Notes under the pieces: generated by a model
The model's input: the letters and a program-made list of their open reading frames with translations, nothing else
Database searches by the model: none
Told to the model about the DNA's origin: nothing
Assembly: GCF_015565955.1 (NCBI RefSeq)
Contig: NZ_CP064760.1
Location: 2,294,001 to 2,358,000 of the forward strand
Length of the DNA: 64,000 nucleotides
Reading direction: 5' to 3'
Source of the DNA: Microbacterium schleiferi
GTDB taxonomy: Bacteria; Actinomycetota; Actinomycetes; Actinomycetales; Microbacteriaceae
Translations under genes and position numbers: made by a program
Shown: positions 28,793 through 38,828 of the stretch, piece by piece
How the letters are laid out: the number at the start of each line of letters is the position of its first letter
How positions within the stretch are numbered: the first letter of the stretch is position 1

Positions 28793-31700
28793 ATGCCCGC
28801 GCCAGAGCCCGTCATCGTCTACCCGCCGGAGCTGCCCGTCAGCGCCGCCCGGGACGAGATCGCGCGCGCCATCGAGAACAACCAGGTCGTGATCGTGGCG
28901 GGTGCGACGGGGTCGGGTAAGACGACGCAGCTCCCGAAGATCTGTCTCGAGCTCGGCCGCGGCCGCATCGCCCACACCCAGCCGCGGCGCATCGCGGCGC
29001 GCTCGATCGCCGAGCGGATCGCGCAGGAACTCCAGGTGCCGCTGGGCGGGGCCGTGGGCTACCGGGTGCGGTTCACGGATGCCGTGAGCGACGACACCCG
29101 GATCACGCTGATGACCGACGGCATCCTGCTCAACGAGATCCACCGGGATCGTCTGCTGCGTCGCTACGACACGATCATCATCGACGAGGCGCACGAGCGG
29201 TCGCTGAACATCGACTTCCTGCTCGGGTATCTGCGCCGCATCCTTCCGAAGCGCCCGGACCTGAAGGTCATCGTGACCTCGGCGACGATCGATCCCGAGA
29301 GCTTTGCCCGGCACTTCTCCCCGCGACCCAAGGATCCGGACGCGGCGGCTCCCGTCGTCGAGGTCTCGGGGCGAACCTACCCCGTCGAGGTCCGCTACCG
29401 ACCCCACGATGAGAACGCCGAAGACGACATCGACGGCCTCGTCGCCGCGCTGCGCGAGCTGGATCGCGAGGAGCGAGGCGATGTTCTCGTGTTCCTGCCC
29501 GGCGAGTCCGAGATCCGCGACGCAATGGATGCCGTCCGCGGCATGTACGCGAACGATGCAGCGCCCACCGAGGTGCTCCCCCTCTACGGTCGCCTGAGCG
29601 CAGCCGAACAGCACCGGGTCTTCGAACCGTCGATGCGCGCCGGAGTGCGCCGGCGCGTCATCCTCGCTACGAATGTCGCGGAGACGAGCCTGACCGTTCC
29701 CGGTATCCGGTATGTGATCGACACCGGGACGGCACGCATCTCGCGCTACTCGGCGAGGTCGAAGATTCAACGCCTGCCGATCGAGGCGATCTCGCAAGCG
29801 TCAGCGCAGCAGCGCTCGGGCCGCGCCGGGCGAACGGCACCGGGAATCGCGATCCGGCTCTACGCCGAGGACGACTTCGCCGGGCGCCCCGAGTTCACCG
29901 AACCCGAGGTCCTGCGCACCAACCTGGCCGCCGTCCTGCTGCAGATGATGGCTCTCGGGATGGGAGATGTCGCTGCCTTCCCGTTCCTCACTCCCCCGGA
30001 CTCGCGCGGCGTCAAGGCCGCGATGGACCTCCTCCTCGAGCTCGGCGCGGTCGCGGCAGGTCGGCTGACGAAGGTCGGCCGCGAGCTCGCGCGCCTGCCG
30101 ATCGACCCCCGGTTGGCGCGGATGCTCGTCGAGGCGCGCCAACGGGACGTGCTGCCCAGCGTCCTGGCGATCGTGGCGGGACTGTCGATCCAGGATGTTC
30201 GCGAACGCCCCGAAGAGCAGCGTGAGCAGGCAGATCGCCTCCACGCCCGCTTCACCGACCCCACGAGCGACTTCCTGTCACTCCTCGGTCTGTGGAACTA
30301 CCTGCAGGAGAAGCAGTCCGAGCTCGGCTCGAGCGCGTTCCGGCGCCTGTGCCGCGCCGAGTTCCTGAACTACGTCCGGGTGCGCGAATGGGTGGATGTG
30401 CACCGTCAGCTCGCCGACCTTCTGGGCGCGACACGCGCGAAGTCCCGCGTCGATGCCGACCCGGATGCCGTGCACCGCGCCATCCTGTCGGGACTGCTCT
30501 CGCAGATCGGCATCCGGGATGACCGCACGGCAGCCTCGGGAGCCCGGGGAGCCGGCGCCGGCAAGGCGCGCCGCCCCGTGGCGGAGTACCGAGGAGCCCG
30601 GGGAGCGCGCTTTGCGATCTTCCCCGGATCCGGCCTGCGCAAGAAGGGTCCGGATGCCGTGATGGCCGCTGAACTCGTGGAAACCTCGCGGCTGTTCGCC
30701 CGAACTGTCGCGGCGATCGATCCGGCGTGGGCCGAGGAGCTGGCCGGCGACCTCGCCCACCGCCAGCTGGGAGAGCCGCACTGGTCGCGGTCGGCCGGTG
30801 CGGCATCCGCGTACGAGAAGGTGACCCTGTTCGGGGTGGAGATCATTCCAAAGCGGCGGGTTCAGCTCGCTCGTTTCGATCGGCCCCTCGCGCGGGAGCT
30901 CTTCCTTCGCCATGCGCTCGTGGCCGGCGAATGGGATGCCGCGAACCTCGACAAGCGCCTCACGGCGTTCGACCGGCGCAACGCGGATCTACGGCGCCGC
31001 CTGGAGAAGCTCGAGGAACGGGAGCGCCGCCGCGACATTCTCGCCGGCGACGAGGCGGTGTTCGCGTTCTACGACGCACGGATCCCGCGGGACGTGTTCG
31101 ATGTGCGCTCGTTCGAGTCATGGTGGCGCGATGCGTCCGCTCGCACGCCGCGCCTGCTCGACATGGGCGAGTCCGACCTTGCCGAGGGTGCCGCGAACGC
31201 CCGCAGCGACGAGTATCCCTCGCGGTGGACGCAGGGCGATCAGGTGCTCTCGCTGAGCTACCGCTTCGAGCCGGGTGCGCCCGACGATGGGGTCAACGCG
31301 GTCGTGCCGGTGGCACTGCTCGCGGGGCTTCGCGACACCGGATTCGACTGGCAGGTGCCGGGCCTGCGCGACGATCTGATCGCCGCACTCATCCGGGCGC
31401 TGCCCAAGCCCATCCGTCGCCACGTCGTACCCGCCGCCGACTGGGCGGCGCGATTCTCGGCGGACCTGGTGGGCGAGGGTCCCGAGGATCACAACGGCCT
31501 CCCGCCGATGACGCTTCGGGCGGCGCTCGCGGCGCGAGTGCAGCGCGTGGCTCATCAGCCCGTCACCGCGAGCGACTTCGACCTTGAGCGCGTTCCCGCA
31601 CACCTGGGGATCTCGTTCCGGGTCGTCGACCAGCGCGGACGCACGCTCGGATCCGGACGCGATCTCGCCGGGTTGCAGCAGGAGCTCGCCGGAGCCGCGC

Positions 31701-32656
31701 GCGGCGCCGTGGCATCCTCACTCTCCGCCCCGAAGCGACCTCCGGCGCCTGCGCAGCGATCGCCGCGGCCGGATGCCGACGCGGCGGCCGTCACCGAGGT
31801 ATCGGGGCTCACCGACTGGACGATCTCCGACCTTCCCTCCGTCGTCGATACGCGCGTGGCCGGCGGTGTCGTGCGCGGCTACCCCGCCCTCGTTGACGAG
31901 GGAGAGAGCGTGGCGCTGCGGATCGATGCGACCCCGGAGGATGCCGCGCGAGCCACGGTCGGCGGCCTTCGTCGCCTGCTGCTGCTGGCGGTGCCCTCCC
32001 CCGCCACGTATGTGCTCGACCACCTCACTGCCCCCGAGAAGCTCGCGCTGGCAGCATCCCCGTACCCGTCGGCGCGCGCACTCGTGGAAGATTGCCGGGT
32101 CGCGGTGGCTGACGCCGTCATCGGCCGGTTCTCCGAGCCGATCCGGACGCGAGCCCAGTTCGAGGCGGCGCGCGATGCGTTCTCAGCCGAGGTCACCGAC
32201 GCCCTGTTCTCGGCGGTCTCGCTGTGCGCGCGCATCCTCACCGCCGCGCGCGAGGTCGAGAAGGGGCTGCGGGAGCTCAACGCCATGACCCTTCTCGCGG
32301 CACTTACCGACATTCGAGGGCAGCTGTCGGGGCTGATCTATCCCGGCTTCGTATCGGCTGTCGGGATCAGCCGGCTCGCCCACTACCCGCGATATCTTGC
32401 TGCCCTTGTCGCCCGAACCGGCGCCTTGGCCGAGAACCCGGGTCGGGATCGCCAGCGCCTGACCGAGTATGAGCGCGCGGCCGCGATCTACCGCGACGCC
32501 GGCGGGACGATTCCTCCGGCAGCGGATGCTCCCCCCACCCTCGTGCACGGTCGCTGGCTGCTCGAGGAGTACCGGGTGAGCCTGTTCGCGCAGAGCCTCG
32601 GCACAGCCGAGCCGGTATCGCTGCAACGGTTGACGAAGGCCCTCTCCGGCGCCTGA
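28793..32656 (+). CDS. hrpA: ATP-dependent RNA helicase HrpA
   Basis: 1,287 aa DEAH-box helicase, normal length for HrpA. Walker A GATGSGKTTQ (about residue 38), the DEAH box in IIDEAHERSLN, the SAT motif VTSATIDPESF, then QRSGRAGRTAPG (motif VI), the HA2/OB region and the long C-terminal DUF3418. Related HrpA has been linked to rescue of stalled ribosomes and RNA processing. A TACGAT hexamer and a GAAGG lie upstream of the ATG at 28793, 18 bp after the previous gene. Confidence 0.95.
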   Translation: MPAPEPVIVYPPELPVSAARDEIARAIENNQVVIVAGATGSGKTTQLPKICLELGRGRIAHTQPRRIAARSIAERIAQELQVPLGGAVGYRVRFTDAVSDDTRITLMTDGILLNEIHRDRLLRRYDTIIIDEAHERSLNIDFLLGYLRRILPKRPDLKVIVTSATIDPESFARHFSPRPKDPDAAAPVVEVSGRTYPVEVRYRPHDENAEDDIDGLVAALRELDREERGDVLVFLPGESEIRDAMDAVRGMYANDAAPTEVLPLYGRLSAAEQHRVFEPSMRAGVRRRVILATNVAETSLTVPGIRYVIDTGTARISRYSARSKIQRLPIEAISQASAQQRSGRAGRTAPGIAIRLYAEDDFAGRPEFTEPEVLRTNLAAVLLQMMALGMGDVAAFPFLTPPDSRGVKAAMDLLLELGAVAAGRLTKVGRELARLPIDPRLARMLVEARQRDVLPSVLAIVAGLSIQDVRERPEEQREQADRLHARFTDPTSDFLSLLGLWNYLQEKQSELGSSAFRRLCRAEFLNYVRVREWVDVHRQLADLLGATRAKSRVDADPDAVHRAILSGLLSQIGIRDDRTAASGARGAGAGKARRPVAEYRGARGARFAIFPGSGLRKKGPDAVMAAELVETSRLFARTVAAIDPAWAEELAGDLAHRQLGEPHWSRSAGAASAYEKVTLFGVEIIPKRRVQLARFDRPLARELFLRHALVAGEWDAANLDKRLTAFDRRNADLRRRLEKLEERERRRDILAGDEAVFAFYDARIPRDVFDVRSFESWWRDASARTPRLLDMGESDLAEGAANARSDEYPSRWTQGDQVLSLSYRFEPGAPDDGVNAVVPVALLAGLRDTGFDWQVPGLRDDLIAALIRALPKPIRRHVVPAADWAARFSADLVGEGPEDHNGLPPMTLRAALAARVQRVAHQPVTASDFDLERVPAHLGISFRVVDQRGRTLGSGRDLAGLQQELAGAARGAVASSLSAPKRPPAPAQRSPRPDADAAAVTEVSGLTDWTISDLPSVVDTRVAGGVVRGYPALVDEGESVALRIDATPEDAARATVGGLRRLLLLAVPSPATYVLDHLTAPEKLALAASPYPSARALVEDCRVAVADAVIGRFSEPIRTRAQFEAARDAFSAEVTDALFSAVSLCARILTAAREVEKGLRELNAMTLLAALTDIRGQLSGLIYPGFVSAVGISRLAHYPRYLAALVARTGALAENPGRDRQRLTEYERAAAIYRDAGGTIPPAADAPPTLVHGRWLLEEYRVSLFAQSLGTAEPVSLQRLTKALSGA

Positions 32657-32702
32657 GCCCGGCGGGCGGTTCTCGCGCGGTATCGGCAGCGTCGGCCTCG
32701 GC

Positions 32703-32767
32703 GCGATCGAAGGCCGCGATCAAAGGCCGCGATCAAAGGCCGCGATCGAAGGGCGCGATCGAAGGGC
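32703..32767. repeat. Five tandem copies of a 13-bp unit upstream of metY
   Basis: Copies at 32703, 32716, 32729, 32742 and 32755 follow the pattern GCGATCrAAGGsC with almost no other variation. The array ends 59 bp before the metY start. It could be an iteron-like regulator site or a simple minisatellite. Confidence 0.85.
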
Positions 32768-32826
32768 ACTGTCACACAGCGACACAGAGCGCGAGCGCAA
32801 GCACGGGTGCATGTCACCATGAGAAG

Positions 32827-34142
32827 GTGACCACTCCCGCGCCTGACCCCGCCGCGTCCTTCGCGACCGCACAGGTGCAGGCGGGGTACGAGCCGGGTAT
32901 CGCGCAGAACACCGCTGTCGTGCCGATCTACCAGTCCAACGGGTACGAGTTCCCCTCCCTCGCGCAGGCGCGCGACGTGTTCGCGCTGCGCAGCCTCGGT
33001 AATGTCTACAGCCGCAACGCGAACCCGACCCAGGCGGTGTTCGAGCAGCGCATCGCTGCCCTCGAAGGCGGGCGAGCCGCCGTCGCGGTGGCCTCGGGGC
33101 AAGCAGCCGCAGCGGCGGCGATCCTCTCCCTGGCGTCGGCGGGTGACCACGTGGTTGCGGCCCGCCAGCTCTATGGCGGCACCGTCGATCTCCTGTCGGA
33201 TTCCCTGGGCAGCCTCGGGATCGAGGTCACCTACGTCGACCAGGACGACACGGCAGCCTGGCGCGACGCGGTTCGGCCTCGCACGCGGGCCTTCTTCGCC
33301 GAGACGATCACCAACCCGCTCGCGACGGTGCTCGACATCCGTGCTGTCGCCGATATCGCCCATGCCGCGGGCGTGCCGCTGGTCGTCGACAACACCGTCG
33401 CCTCGCCCTACCTGGTGCGCCCCGGCGAGCACGGAGCCGATATCGTCATCCACTCCGCCACGAAGTACATCGGGGGCACGGCGTCGCGCTCGGCGGCGTC
33501 GTGGTCGACATCGGATCGTTCGACTTCGGCGCCGACCCCGAGCGGTGGCCGCAGTTCACGACGCCCTACCGCCGTTTCGGCGACCTCGTGCTGTGGGACC
33601 GGTTCGGTGAGCAGGGCCTGGCTCTTGTGGTGTACATCAAGACCCGGTTCGTGCACGACTTCGGGACGACGCTGCCGGCGTGGTCCTCCTTCCAGCTGCT
33701 GCAGGGTCTGGAGACTCTCGACCTGCGGATGCAACGTCATTGCGCGAGCGCACTCGCGGTCGCGCGCTTCCTCGAGCAGCACCCCGCCGTGGAGCGGGTG
33801 TGGCATCCGGGGCTGCCCTCGAGCCCGTGGCATGCGACGGCCCAGCGCTACCTGCCGCGCGGGGCGTCATCGGTGTTCTCGTTCGATCTCGTCAGCACCG
33901 GCGATGCGGATGCCGATGATCGCCGCGTCGAGCGAGTCATCGATGCCCTGCGCGTCATCCGCCTCGTCGCGAATATCGGCGATGCCCGCAGCATGGTCAA
34001 CCACCCGGCATCCATGACGCACCTGCACCTGACCGCGGATCAGCTGCGCGACGCCGACATCTCGCCGCGGACGATCCGGCTGTCGATCGGCCTCGAGGAC
34101 GAGGCCGACCTCATCGCCGACCTCGCCCAGGCGCTGGGCTAA
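32827..34142 (+). CDS. metY: O-acetylhomoserine aminocarboxypropyltransferase/sulfhydrylase, frameshifted
   Basis: PLP enzyme of the Cys/Met-metabolism family that makes homocysteine from O-acetylhomoserine and sulfide. About 438 aa, the usual MetY length and longer than MetB. Motifs: YSRNANPTQAVFEQRIAALEGG, the PLP-contact LVVDNTVASPYL and the PLP Lys in HSATKYIGG. Just after that motif the frame is lost: one G is missing in run 33472-33476, and the next frame continues with VVVDIGSFDFGADPERWP to RLSIGLEDEADLIADLAQALG. The start is a GTG at 32827 with CACCAT 6 nt upstream. Convergent with the M20 peptidase gene. Confidence 0.88.
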
Positions 34143-34169
34143 GCGACCTCGCCCAGGCGCTGGGCTAGG
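34118..34169. repeat. 26-bp tandem duplication with paired hairpins at the metY/M20 junction
   Basis: Copies at 34118-34143 and 34144-34169 match over the first 24 bp. Each contains GCCCAG-GCG-CTGGGC (34125-34139 and 34151-34165), a 6-bp hairpin that may act as a bidirectional terminator. Copy 1 holds the metY stop (34140-34142) and copy 2 holds the stop of the opposite-strand peptidase gene (34165-34167). Confidence 0.85.
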
Positions 34170-35492
34170 AGGCTTCGATGAGCGCGCGGTAGAACCCGAT
34201 GCCCCGCAGCCATACCTCGACCCGGATGCGCTCGTTGTGGGAGTGCAGCGTGTCACGCTCTGCCCGCGTGAGGTGGAACGGCGTGAACCGATAGACGTGC
34301 TCGCTGATCGCCGTGAACCACCGGCTATCACTTGCACCGAGCTGTACATACGGCGTCGGGACGACATCCGTACCGAGCGTCGAGACGACAGCGCCGGCGA
34401 TTCGCCGCCACGGCTCTCCCCGCCACGGCGAGACCGGCGACGGGTTCGACGCGTGACGGATCTCGATCTCGACATTGTCGTCGGACACCGCGCGGCGCAC
34501 GTGCGCCGTCGCGCTCTCGATCGTGTCTCCTGTGAGCAGACGGATGTTGACAGAGGCCTTTGCGCTCGTGGCCAGGACGTTCTCGCCGGGAGCACCACTG
34601 AGTTCGGTCACGACCGCGGTGGTGCGTACCATCGCGTTGGTCTCGGGTCCGCCCAGCGTGAAGGCGCCGGCCAGAATCGGTCCCGTGATCTCGCCGCGGC
34701 GGAACAGGGTCCGAAGTGGCTCGGGGGCGTGCGGCGAGAGCGTTGCGAGCATTGCGCGCACGGGGGAGCGAGCCGGGTCGGAAAGGGCTTGCGCCGCAGC
34801 CGGTCGATCGCCCGAGCCAGGCGTGCGGTAGCCGGCATGGCGGGTGGCGTCGATGCGTGCCCGCCCTGCTCACGGACGGTCATCACGAGGGTCATGACGC
34901 CGCGCTCGGCGACACCGATCATCGCCGTCGGGATGGTGACGCCCGGGATGATTCCCTCGACGACGGCGCCTCCCTCGTCGAGAACCAGTCCCGGATGGAT
35001 GCCCCGCTCCGTCAGGTGGGCAACGATCCCGCGGGCACCATCTCCCGCCGTCTCTTCGTTATGACCGAACGAGAGATAGATGTCGCGCGCCGGCGTGTGG
35101 CCGTCCGCGACCAGCGTTTCCACGGCTTCGAGAATCGCGACGAGAGATCCCTTGTCGTCGATCGCACCGCGCGCATGGAGTTCGGCCTCCTCGCCCTCGC
35201 CGACGATTTCGGCTCCGAACGGCGGATGCTCCCACTCCTCGTCGACGACGGGGACGACATCCATGTGGGCCATGAGCACGAGCGGGTCCTCGGAGGTGGC
35301 ACCCGGCCAGCGGTAGAGCAGGGAGTGTCGGGCGATCACCTCGCGCTCGAGACGCTCGTGGGTCTGGGGGTACAGACGTTCCAGTGCGCGGTGGAACTCG
35401 TCGAACACTGCGGCATCCATGCGCGACTCATCGGCGTACGAGACGGTGGGGATGGACAGGAGTTCCCGGAAACGGTCCAGCGCGGTGGTCAT
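34165..35492 (-). CDS. M20-family metallopeptidase, frameshifted
   Basis: About 442 aa dinuclear-zinc peptidase/deacylase. Ligands are in MAHMDVVPV (His, Asp), ARGAIDDKG (Asp) and GHNEETAGDG (the catalytic Glu-Glu pair). The lid domain follows (GGHASTPP). The frame fails after RKPFPTRLAPP: one C is missing on the coding strand (G run 34762-34766) and the rest continues with RAMLATLSPHAPEPLRTL to the end. The ATG at 35492 has TAGCCT 6 nt upstream. Probably a carboxypeptidase or dipeptidase; the exact substrate is unknown. Confidence 0.88.
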
Positions 35493-35546
35493 TCTTCGAG
35501 GCTACTCGCGGCGCCGGGCAGACGGCATCCTGACTACGCTCGAGGT

Positions 35547-36527
35547 ATGACTGCACTGCGTTGGGGAATTCTGGCGACCGGAGGCATCGCGCACGCCTTC
35601 ACGAGCGACCTGCGGACGGCTGGTCTGTCGGTGTCGGCTGTCGGGTCCCGCCGCCCGGAGGCCTCGGAGGCGTTCGCTGCGCAGTTCGACATCCCCCACG
35701 CCCACGGCTCCTACGAGGAGCTCGTCGCCGACCCCGACGTCGATATCGTCTACATCGCCACGCCGCATCCGATGCACGCCGACAACGCCGTGCTCGCCCT
35801 GGAAGCGGGCAAGCACGTGCTGATCGAGAAGCCGTTCACCCTCACCGGGGCCGAGGCCGAGCGCGTGCGCGAGGTTGCCCGATCGCGCGGGCTGCTGGCG
35901 ATGGAAGCGATGTGGACCCGATACCTCCCGCATATGGTGCGGATCCGCGAGATCATCGCCGCGGGCACCCTGGGTGAGATCCGCACCGTGTTCGCCGACC
36001 ATACGCAACGAATCTCGTCGGATCCGGGGCACCGCCTGAACGCCCTCGAGCTCGGCGGCGGGTCGCTCCTGGACCTCGGGATCTATCCCGTCTCGTTCGC
36101 GTGGGACGTGCTCGGCGCGCCGGTGACGGTGACAGCCCGGGGCCGCCTGGGTGACACGGGCGCTGACGCAGAGGTTGCGACGATCTTCACGCACGAGGGC
36201 GGCGCGGTTTCGACGTCGATATCGACCTCGCGGGCCGTCGGACCCAATACCGCTCACGTGCTGGGCACCGACGCACGCATCGATATCGATCGGGTCTGGT
36301 ACACCCCGACCTCGTTCCGGGTCGTCGCCGCGGACGGGACCGTGATCGAGGAGTATCAGAGCGAGGTCGAGGGACGCGGCATGCAGTATCAGGCTCTCGC
36401 CGCCGAGCGATTGCTCGCCGAGGGCAAGACCGACAGCGACCTGCTCCCGCTAGACGAATCGGTCGCCATCATGCATGACCTCGATGAGCTGCGCGCCCAG
36501 CTCGGTGTGCGCTACCCCGGCGAGTAG
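35547..36527 (+). CDS. Gfo/Idh/MocA-family oxidoreductase
   Basis: About 326 aa NAD(P)-dependent dehydrogenase of sugars, inositols or related alcohols. The N-terminal Rossmann domain begins WGILATGGIAHAF, and the conserved EKPFTLTGAEAERV (catalytic Lys of the EKP motif) is at about residue 95. The C-terminal domain has the GGGSLLDLGIYPVSFA substrate-side motif. TACGCT at 35535-35540 sits 6 nt before the ATG at 35547, a leaderless start. Divergent from the M20 gene and convergent with the DUF222 gene. Substrate unknown. Confidence 0.93.
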   Translation: MTALRWGILATGGIAHAFTSDLRTAGLSVSAVGSRRPEASEAFAAQFDIPHAHGSYEELVADPDVDIVYIATPHPMHADNAVLALEAGKHVLIEKPFTLTGAEAERVREVARSRGLLAMEAMWTRYLPHMVRIREIIAAGTLGEIRTVFADHTQRISSDPGHRLNALELGGGSLLDLGIYPVSFAWDVLGAPVTVTARGRLGDTGADAEVATIFTHEGGAVSTSISTSRAVGPNTAHVLGTDARIDIDRVWYTPTSFRVVAADGTVIEEYQSEVEGRGMQYQALAAERLLAEGKTDSDLLPLDESVAIMHDLDELRAQLGVRYPGE

Positions 36528-36529
36528 CG

Positions 36530-36551
36530 GCCCAGCCAGAGCGATCTGGGC
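36530..36551. terminator. Bidirectional hairpin between convergent genes
   Basis: GCCCAG (36530-36535) pairs with CTGGGC (36546-36551) across a 10-nt loop in the 24-bp gap between the oxidoreductase and DUF222 stop codons. The stem is short and has no T tract. Confidence 0.4.
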
Positions 36552-37925
36552 TCAGGCGGCGGCCGAGTCCACCCGGAACACGGGAAGTCGGCGCTCCGGA
36601 GCAACGATGTACTGACGACCGCTCGGTGAGATCCACAGCAGCGACCCGTCTCCGGTCTGGATGACCCGCCACCCGCCATGGTGCTTGACCGTATGGTGCC
36701 CCTGACAGAGCGGGGCAGTATTCACAACCGAGGTCTCACCACCGTGTTCCCAGGCGAGCGAGTGGTCGATCTGACATCGGGAGGCGGGGACTCCGCACCC
36801 CGGCGCCATACATCTGTCGGCGCGCCATTTCGTCAGCGCCACCATGTCTGGCGGTGGTCGGTACCGGGTTCTGCCGACCGAAAGAACGACCCCGGTTTCG
36901 GGGTGGGTCAGTACCCGAATCCAGGACGACGCCGCGCCGGCGAGTTCTCGCGCTGTCTCGATCGGAATGGGACCGACGCCCTCCACGACCGCGGGGTCGT
37001 GGGCGCCGTCCCCATCCGCACCGAGCAGCGCAAGCGCAGGGATCGTCACGACAACCGTGGGGCGAATGCCGCGCACATCCTCCGGGTGAGCAGGAACGAT
37101 GCCGTCGAGCAGGAGATCGCACAGGATGTCGGCACGGATCTCGTCCAATGTGCGGTCATCGGGCTGAGAGCCGTTGCCGTCGCCGCCCCGCGCCGCGAGC
37201 AATGCCTTGCCCTTCGCTGTCATCCGTCCGTGGATCGCGTGCGCTTCGACCGTGGGAACCAGTGCGTGCAGCCAGGACATCCCGTCAACATCCGGCTCGA
37301 CGAAGATCCGGCGGCGCCGGACGGCGTGCTCGTGACGCACCGACAGTGAAGGCGCCAGTTCCCGGTCGATGAGGCGTCGCAGTGCCCGCCGGAACGGACC
37401 GACCGCGAGGGACTCGGCGAGGTCGCGCGCATTCTCGACGAGCCGTGCCGCAACGTCTGGTTCGAGAGGAGCGAACTCATCCACGATGATCGTGGCGTGC
37501 CGCTCGGTCATTCCCGCGCGGGCCAGCGAATCCCAGACCGTCGGGTACCGATGCACGAGAGCCTGGGCCCGGTACATCAGCATGCCTGCCTGGTTCTCGG
37601 TGATCCGGAGTGCTGCGGCAAGCTCCAGGCGCACCGACCGCTCGATCAGCTCCCGCGAACCGCCGCCGTACCGCGTGACGTCGTCGAGCGCCTCCAGACG
37701 AAGCTGGTCGATGCGAGCGAGCCGCTGAGCAGCGAACACAGCCTCCATCGTCGCGACTTCGAGCACGAGCGCCACGGCGTCGGGCTGCGGTGGCACCCAA
37801 CCGACTTCGTCGTCGAAGTCGCAGACATCCCCCTCGTAGACACCGGCGTCGTGCGGATCAGCCCAGATCGCGCCATCCACGTCACGGGCGTGCTCGCCCG
37901 GGTTTGTGATGCCGACCTCGTCCAT
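36552..37925 (-). CDS. DUF222/HNH endonuclease domain protein (13E12-like)
   Basis: 457 aa. The long N-terminal helical DUF222 region is followed by an HNH motif: CMAPGCGVPASRCQIDHSLAWEHGG in parts, then NTAPLCQGHHTVKH. The Cys pair, the Asp-His and the final His-His are all present, so the nuclease site looks intact. Such genes occur in many copies in Actinobacteria and their role is not known; some are associated with mobile DNA, but no mobile element borders this one. The ATG at 37925 has TAGTGT 6 nt upstream. Confidence 0.9.
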   Translation of the reverse strand: MDEVGITNPGEHARDVDGAIWADPHDAGVYEGDVCDFDDEVGWVPPQPDAVALVLEVATMEAVFAAQRLARIDQLRLEALDDVTRYGGGSRELIERSVRLELAAALRITENQAGMLMYRAQALVHRYPTVWDSLARAGMTERHATIIVDEFAPLEPDVAARLVENARDLAESLAVGPFRRALRRLIDRELAPSLSVRHEHAVRRRRIFVEPDVDGMSWLHALVPTVEAHAIHGRMTAKGKALLAARGGDGNGSQPDDRTLDEIRADILCDLLLDGIVPAHPEDVRGIRPTVVVTIPALALLGADGDGAHDPAVVEGVGPIPIETARELAGAASSWIRVLTHPETGVVLSVGRTRYRPPPDMVALTKWRADRCMAPGCGVPASRCQIDHSLAWEHGGETSVVNTAPLCQGHHTVKHHGGWRVIQTGDGSLLWISPSGRQYIVAPERRLPVFRVDSAAA

Positions 37926-37992
37926 ACCCCGACACTACGAGGGGGTTCCGACATTGAGCCCTCGCGGGACCCGGCCGGAGGGATCTGCCCCG

Positions 37993-38373
37993 TCAGCGTC
38001 GCGTCGACCACCAGGCCCACGCGACGAGCACGGGCTGGAAGAACAGCCGAACGAGGCGTTTCGTGTCGGTGTCGAGGCCGAAACCGTCGCGCTTCTCGAC
38101 GTACTGCGAGACGTTGCCGGGGAAGATCGCGATGAAGAATGCCGCCAGGATCGCGCCGACGCGGCGCCGCTCCTTGGGCAGGGCGACAAGCGCCGTGCCG
38201 AGCATCACCTCGACCACACCCGAGGCGACGACGATCGCATCCTCGTCGAGCGGTGAGAGCTCTGCAGCCCACGGCGGCACCTGCGCCTGGAACTCCTTGC
38301 GAGCGACCGTGAGGTGCGTCACCCCCGCGAAGATCATCGCGCCGCCCAGCATCCACCTCAGTACTGTTCGCAT
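37993..38373 (-). CDS. DoxX-family membrane protein, copy 1
   Basis: 126 aa with four hydrophobic helices, beginning MRTVLRWMLGGAMIFAG. It has the DoxX-like pattern GVTHLTVARKEF, then VEVMLGTALVALPKERR and FFIAIFPGN. The start at 38373 excludes a long Arg-rich upstream stretch that has no family similarity. It is a clear paralogue of the next protein (shared HLT, VGSG/VASG-VE-MLG, FFIA-FPGN). Function unknown; DoxX proteins have been linked to redox stress and quinone metabolism. Confidence 0.8.
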   Translation of the reverse strand: MRTVLRWMLGGAMIFAGVTHLTVARKEFQAQVPPWAAELSPLDEDAIVVASGVVEVMLGTALVALPKERRRVGAILAAFFIAIFPGNVSQYVEKRDGFGLDTDTKRLVRLFFQPVLVAWAWWSTRR

Positions 38374-38441
38374 GCGCCCAGCCAATCCCGCGCACCGGGG
38401 ATTGTCAACGACGTTGACGAATGCCGACGCTCGCGCCTCGG

Positions 38442-38828
38442 TCAGCGTTCGGGCGAGATCGCGACGGCGAGCGCCCAGACGACCAGAAGCGGCTGCAGCA
38501 GGAGCCGCGCGAAGCGTCGCGTGTCCGTGTCGAGCAGCGGCGCTGACCGCCTCGTCCGCCATTGATGGACGTTGCCCGGGAACACCGCGATGAAGAATGC
38601 CGCCACCGCAGCGCCGAGGCGTGCCCGTTCGCGGGGCAGCGCCACCAAGCCAGCGCCGAGCATGATCTCCACCGCTCCCGAGCCGACGACGATCGCATCC
38701 TTGTCGGTGCGCAGCATCCGTGTCGCCCACTCCGGCACCACGATGCGGTAGCCACGCCTGCCCCAGGTCAGGTGCGACACCCCCGCGGTAACCAGCAGAG
38801 CGGCCAGCAACCAGCGGAGCAGTGTCAT
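38442..38828 (-). CDS. DoxX-family membrane protein, copy 2
   Basis: 128 aa, four hydrophobic segments, MTLLRWLLAALLVTAGVSHLTWG at the N-terminus in short, then VEIMLGAGLVALPRERARL and FFIAVFPGNVHQW. It is the tandem paralogue of copy 1, 69 bp away. The ATG overlaps the stop of the MarR gene as ATGA, so it is translationally coupled to the regulator, which probably controls both copies. Confidence 0.82.
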   Translation of the reverse strand: MTLLRWLLAALLVTAGVSHLTWGRRGYRIVVPEWATRMLRTDKDAIVVGSGAVEIMLGAGLVALPRERARLGAAVAAFFIAVFPGNVHQWRTRRSAPLLDTDTRRFARLLLQPLLVVWALAVAISPER

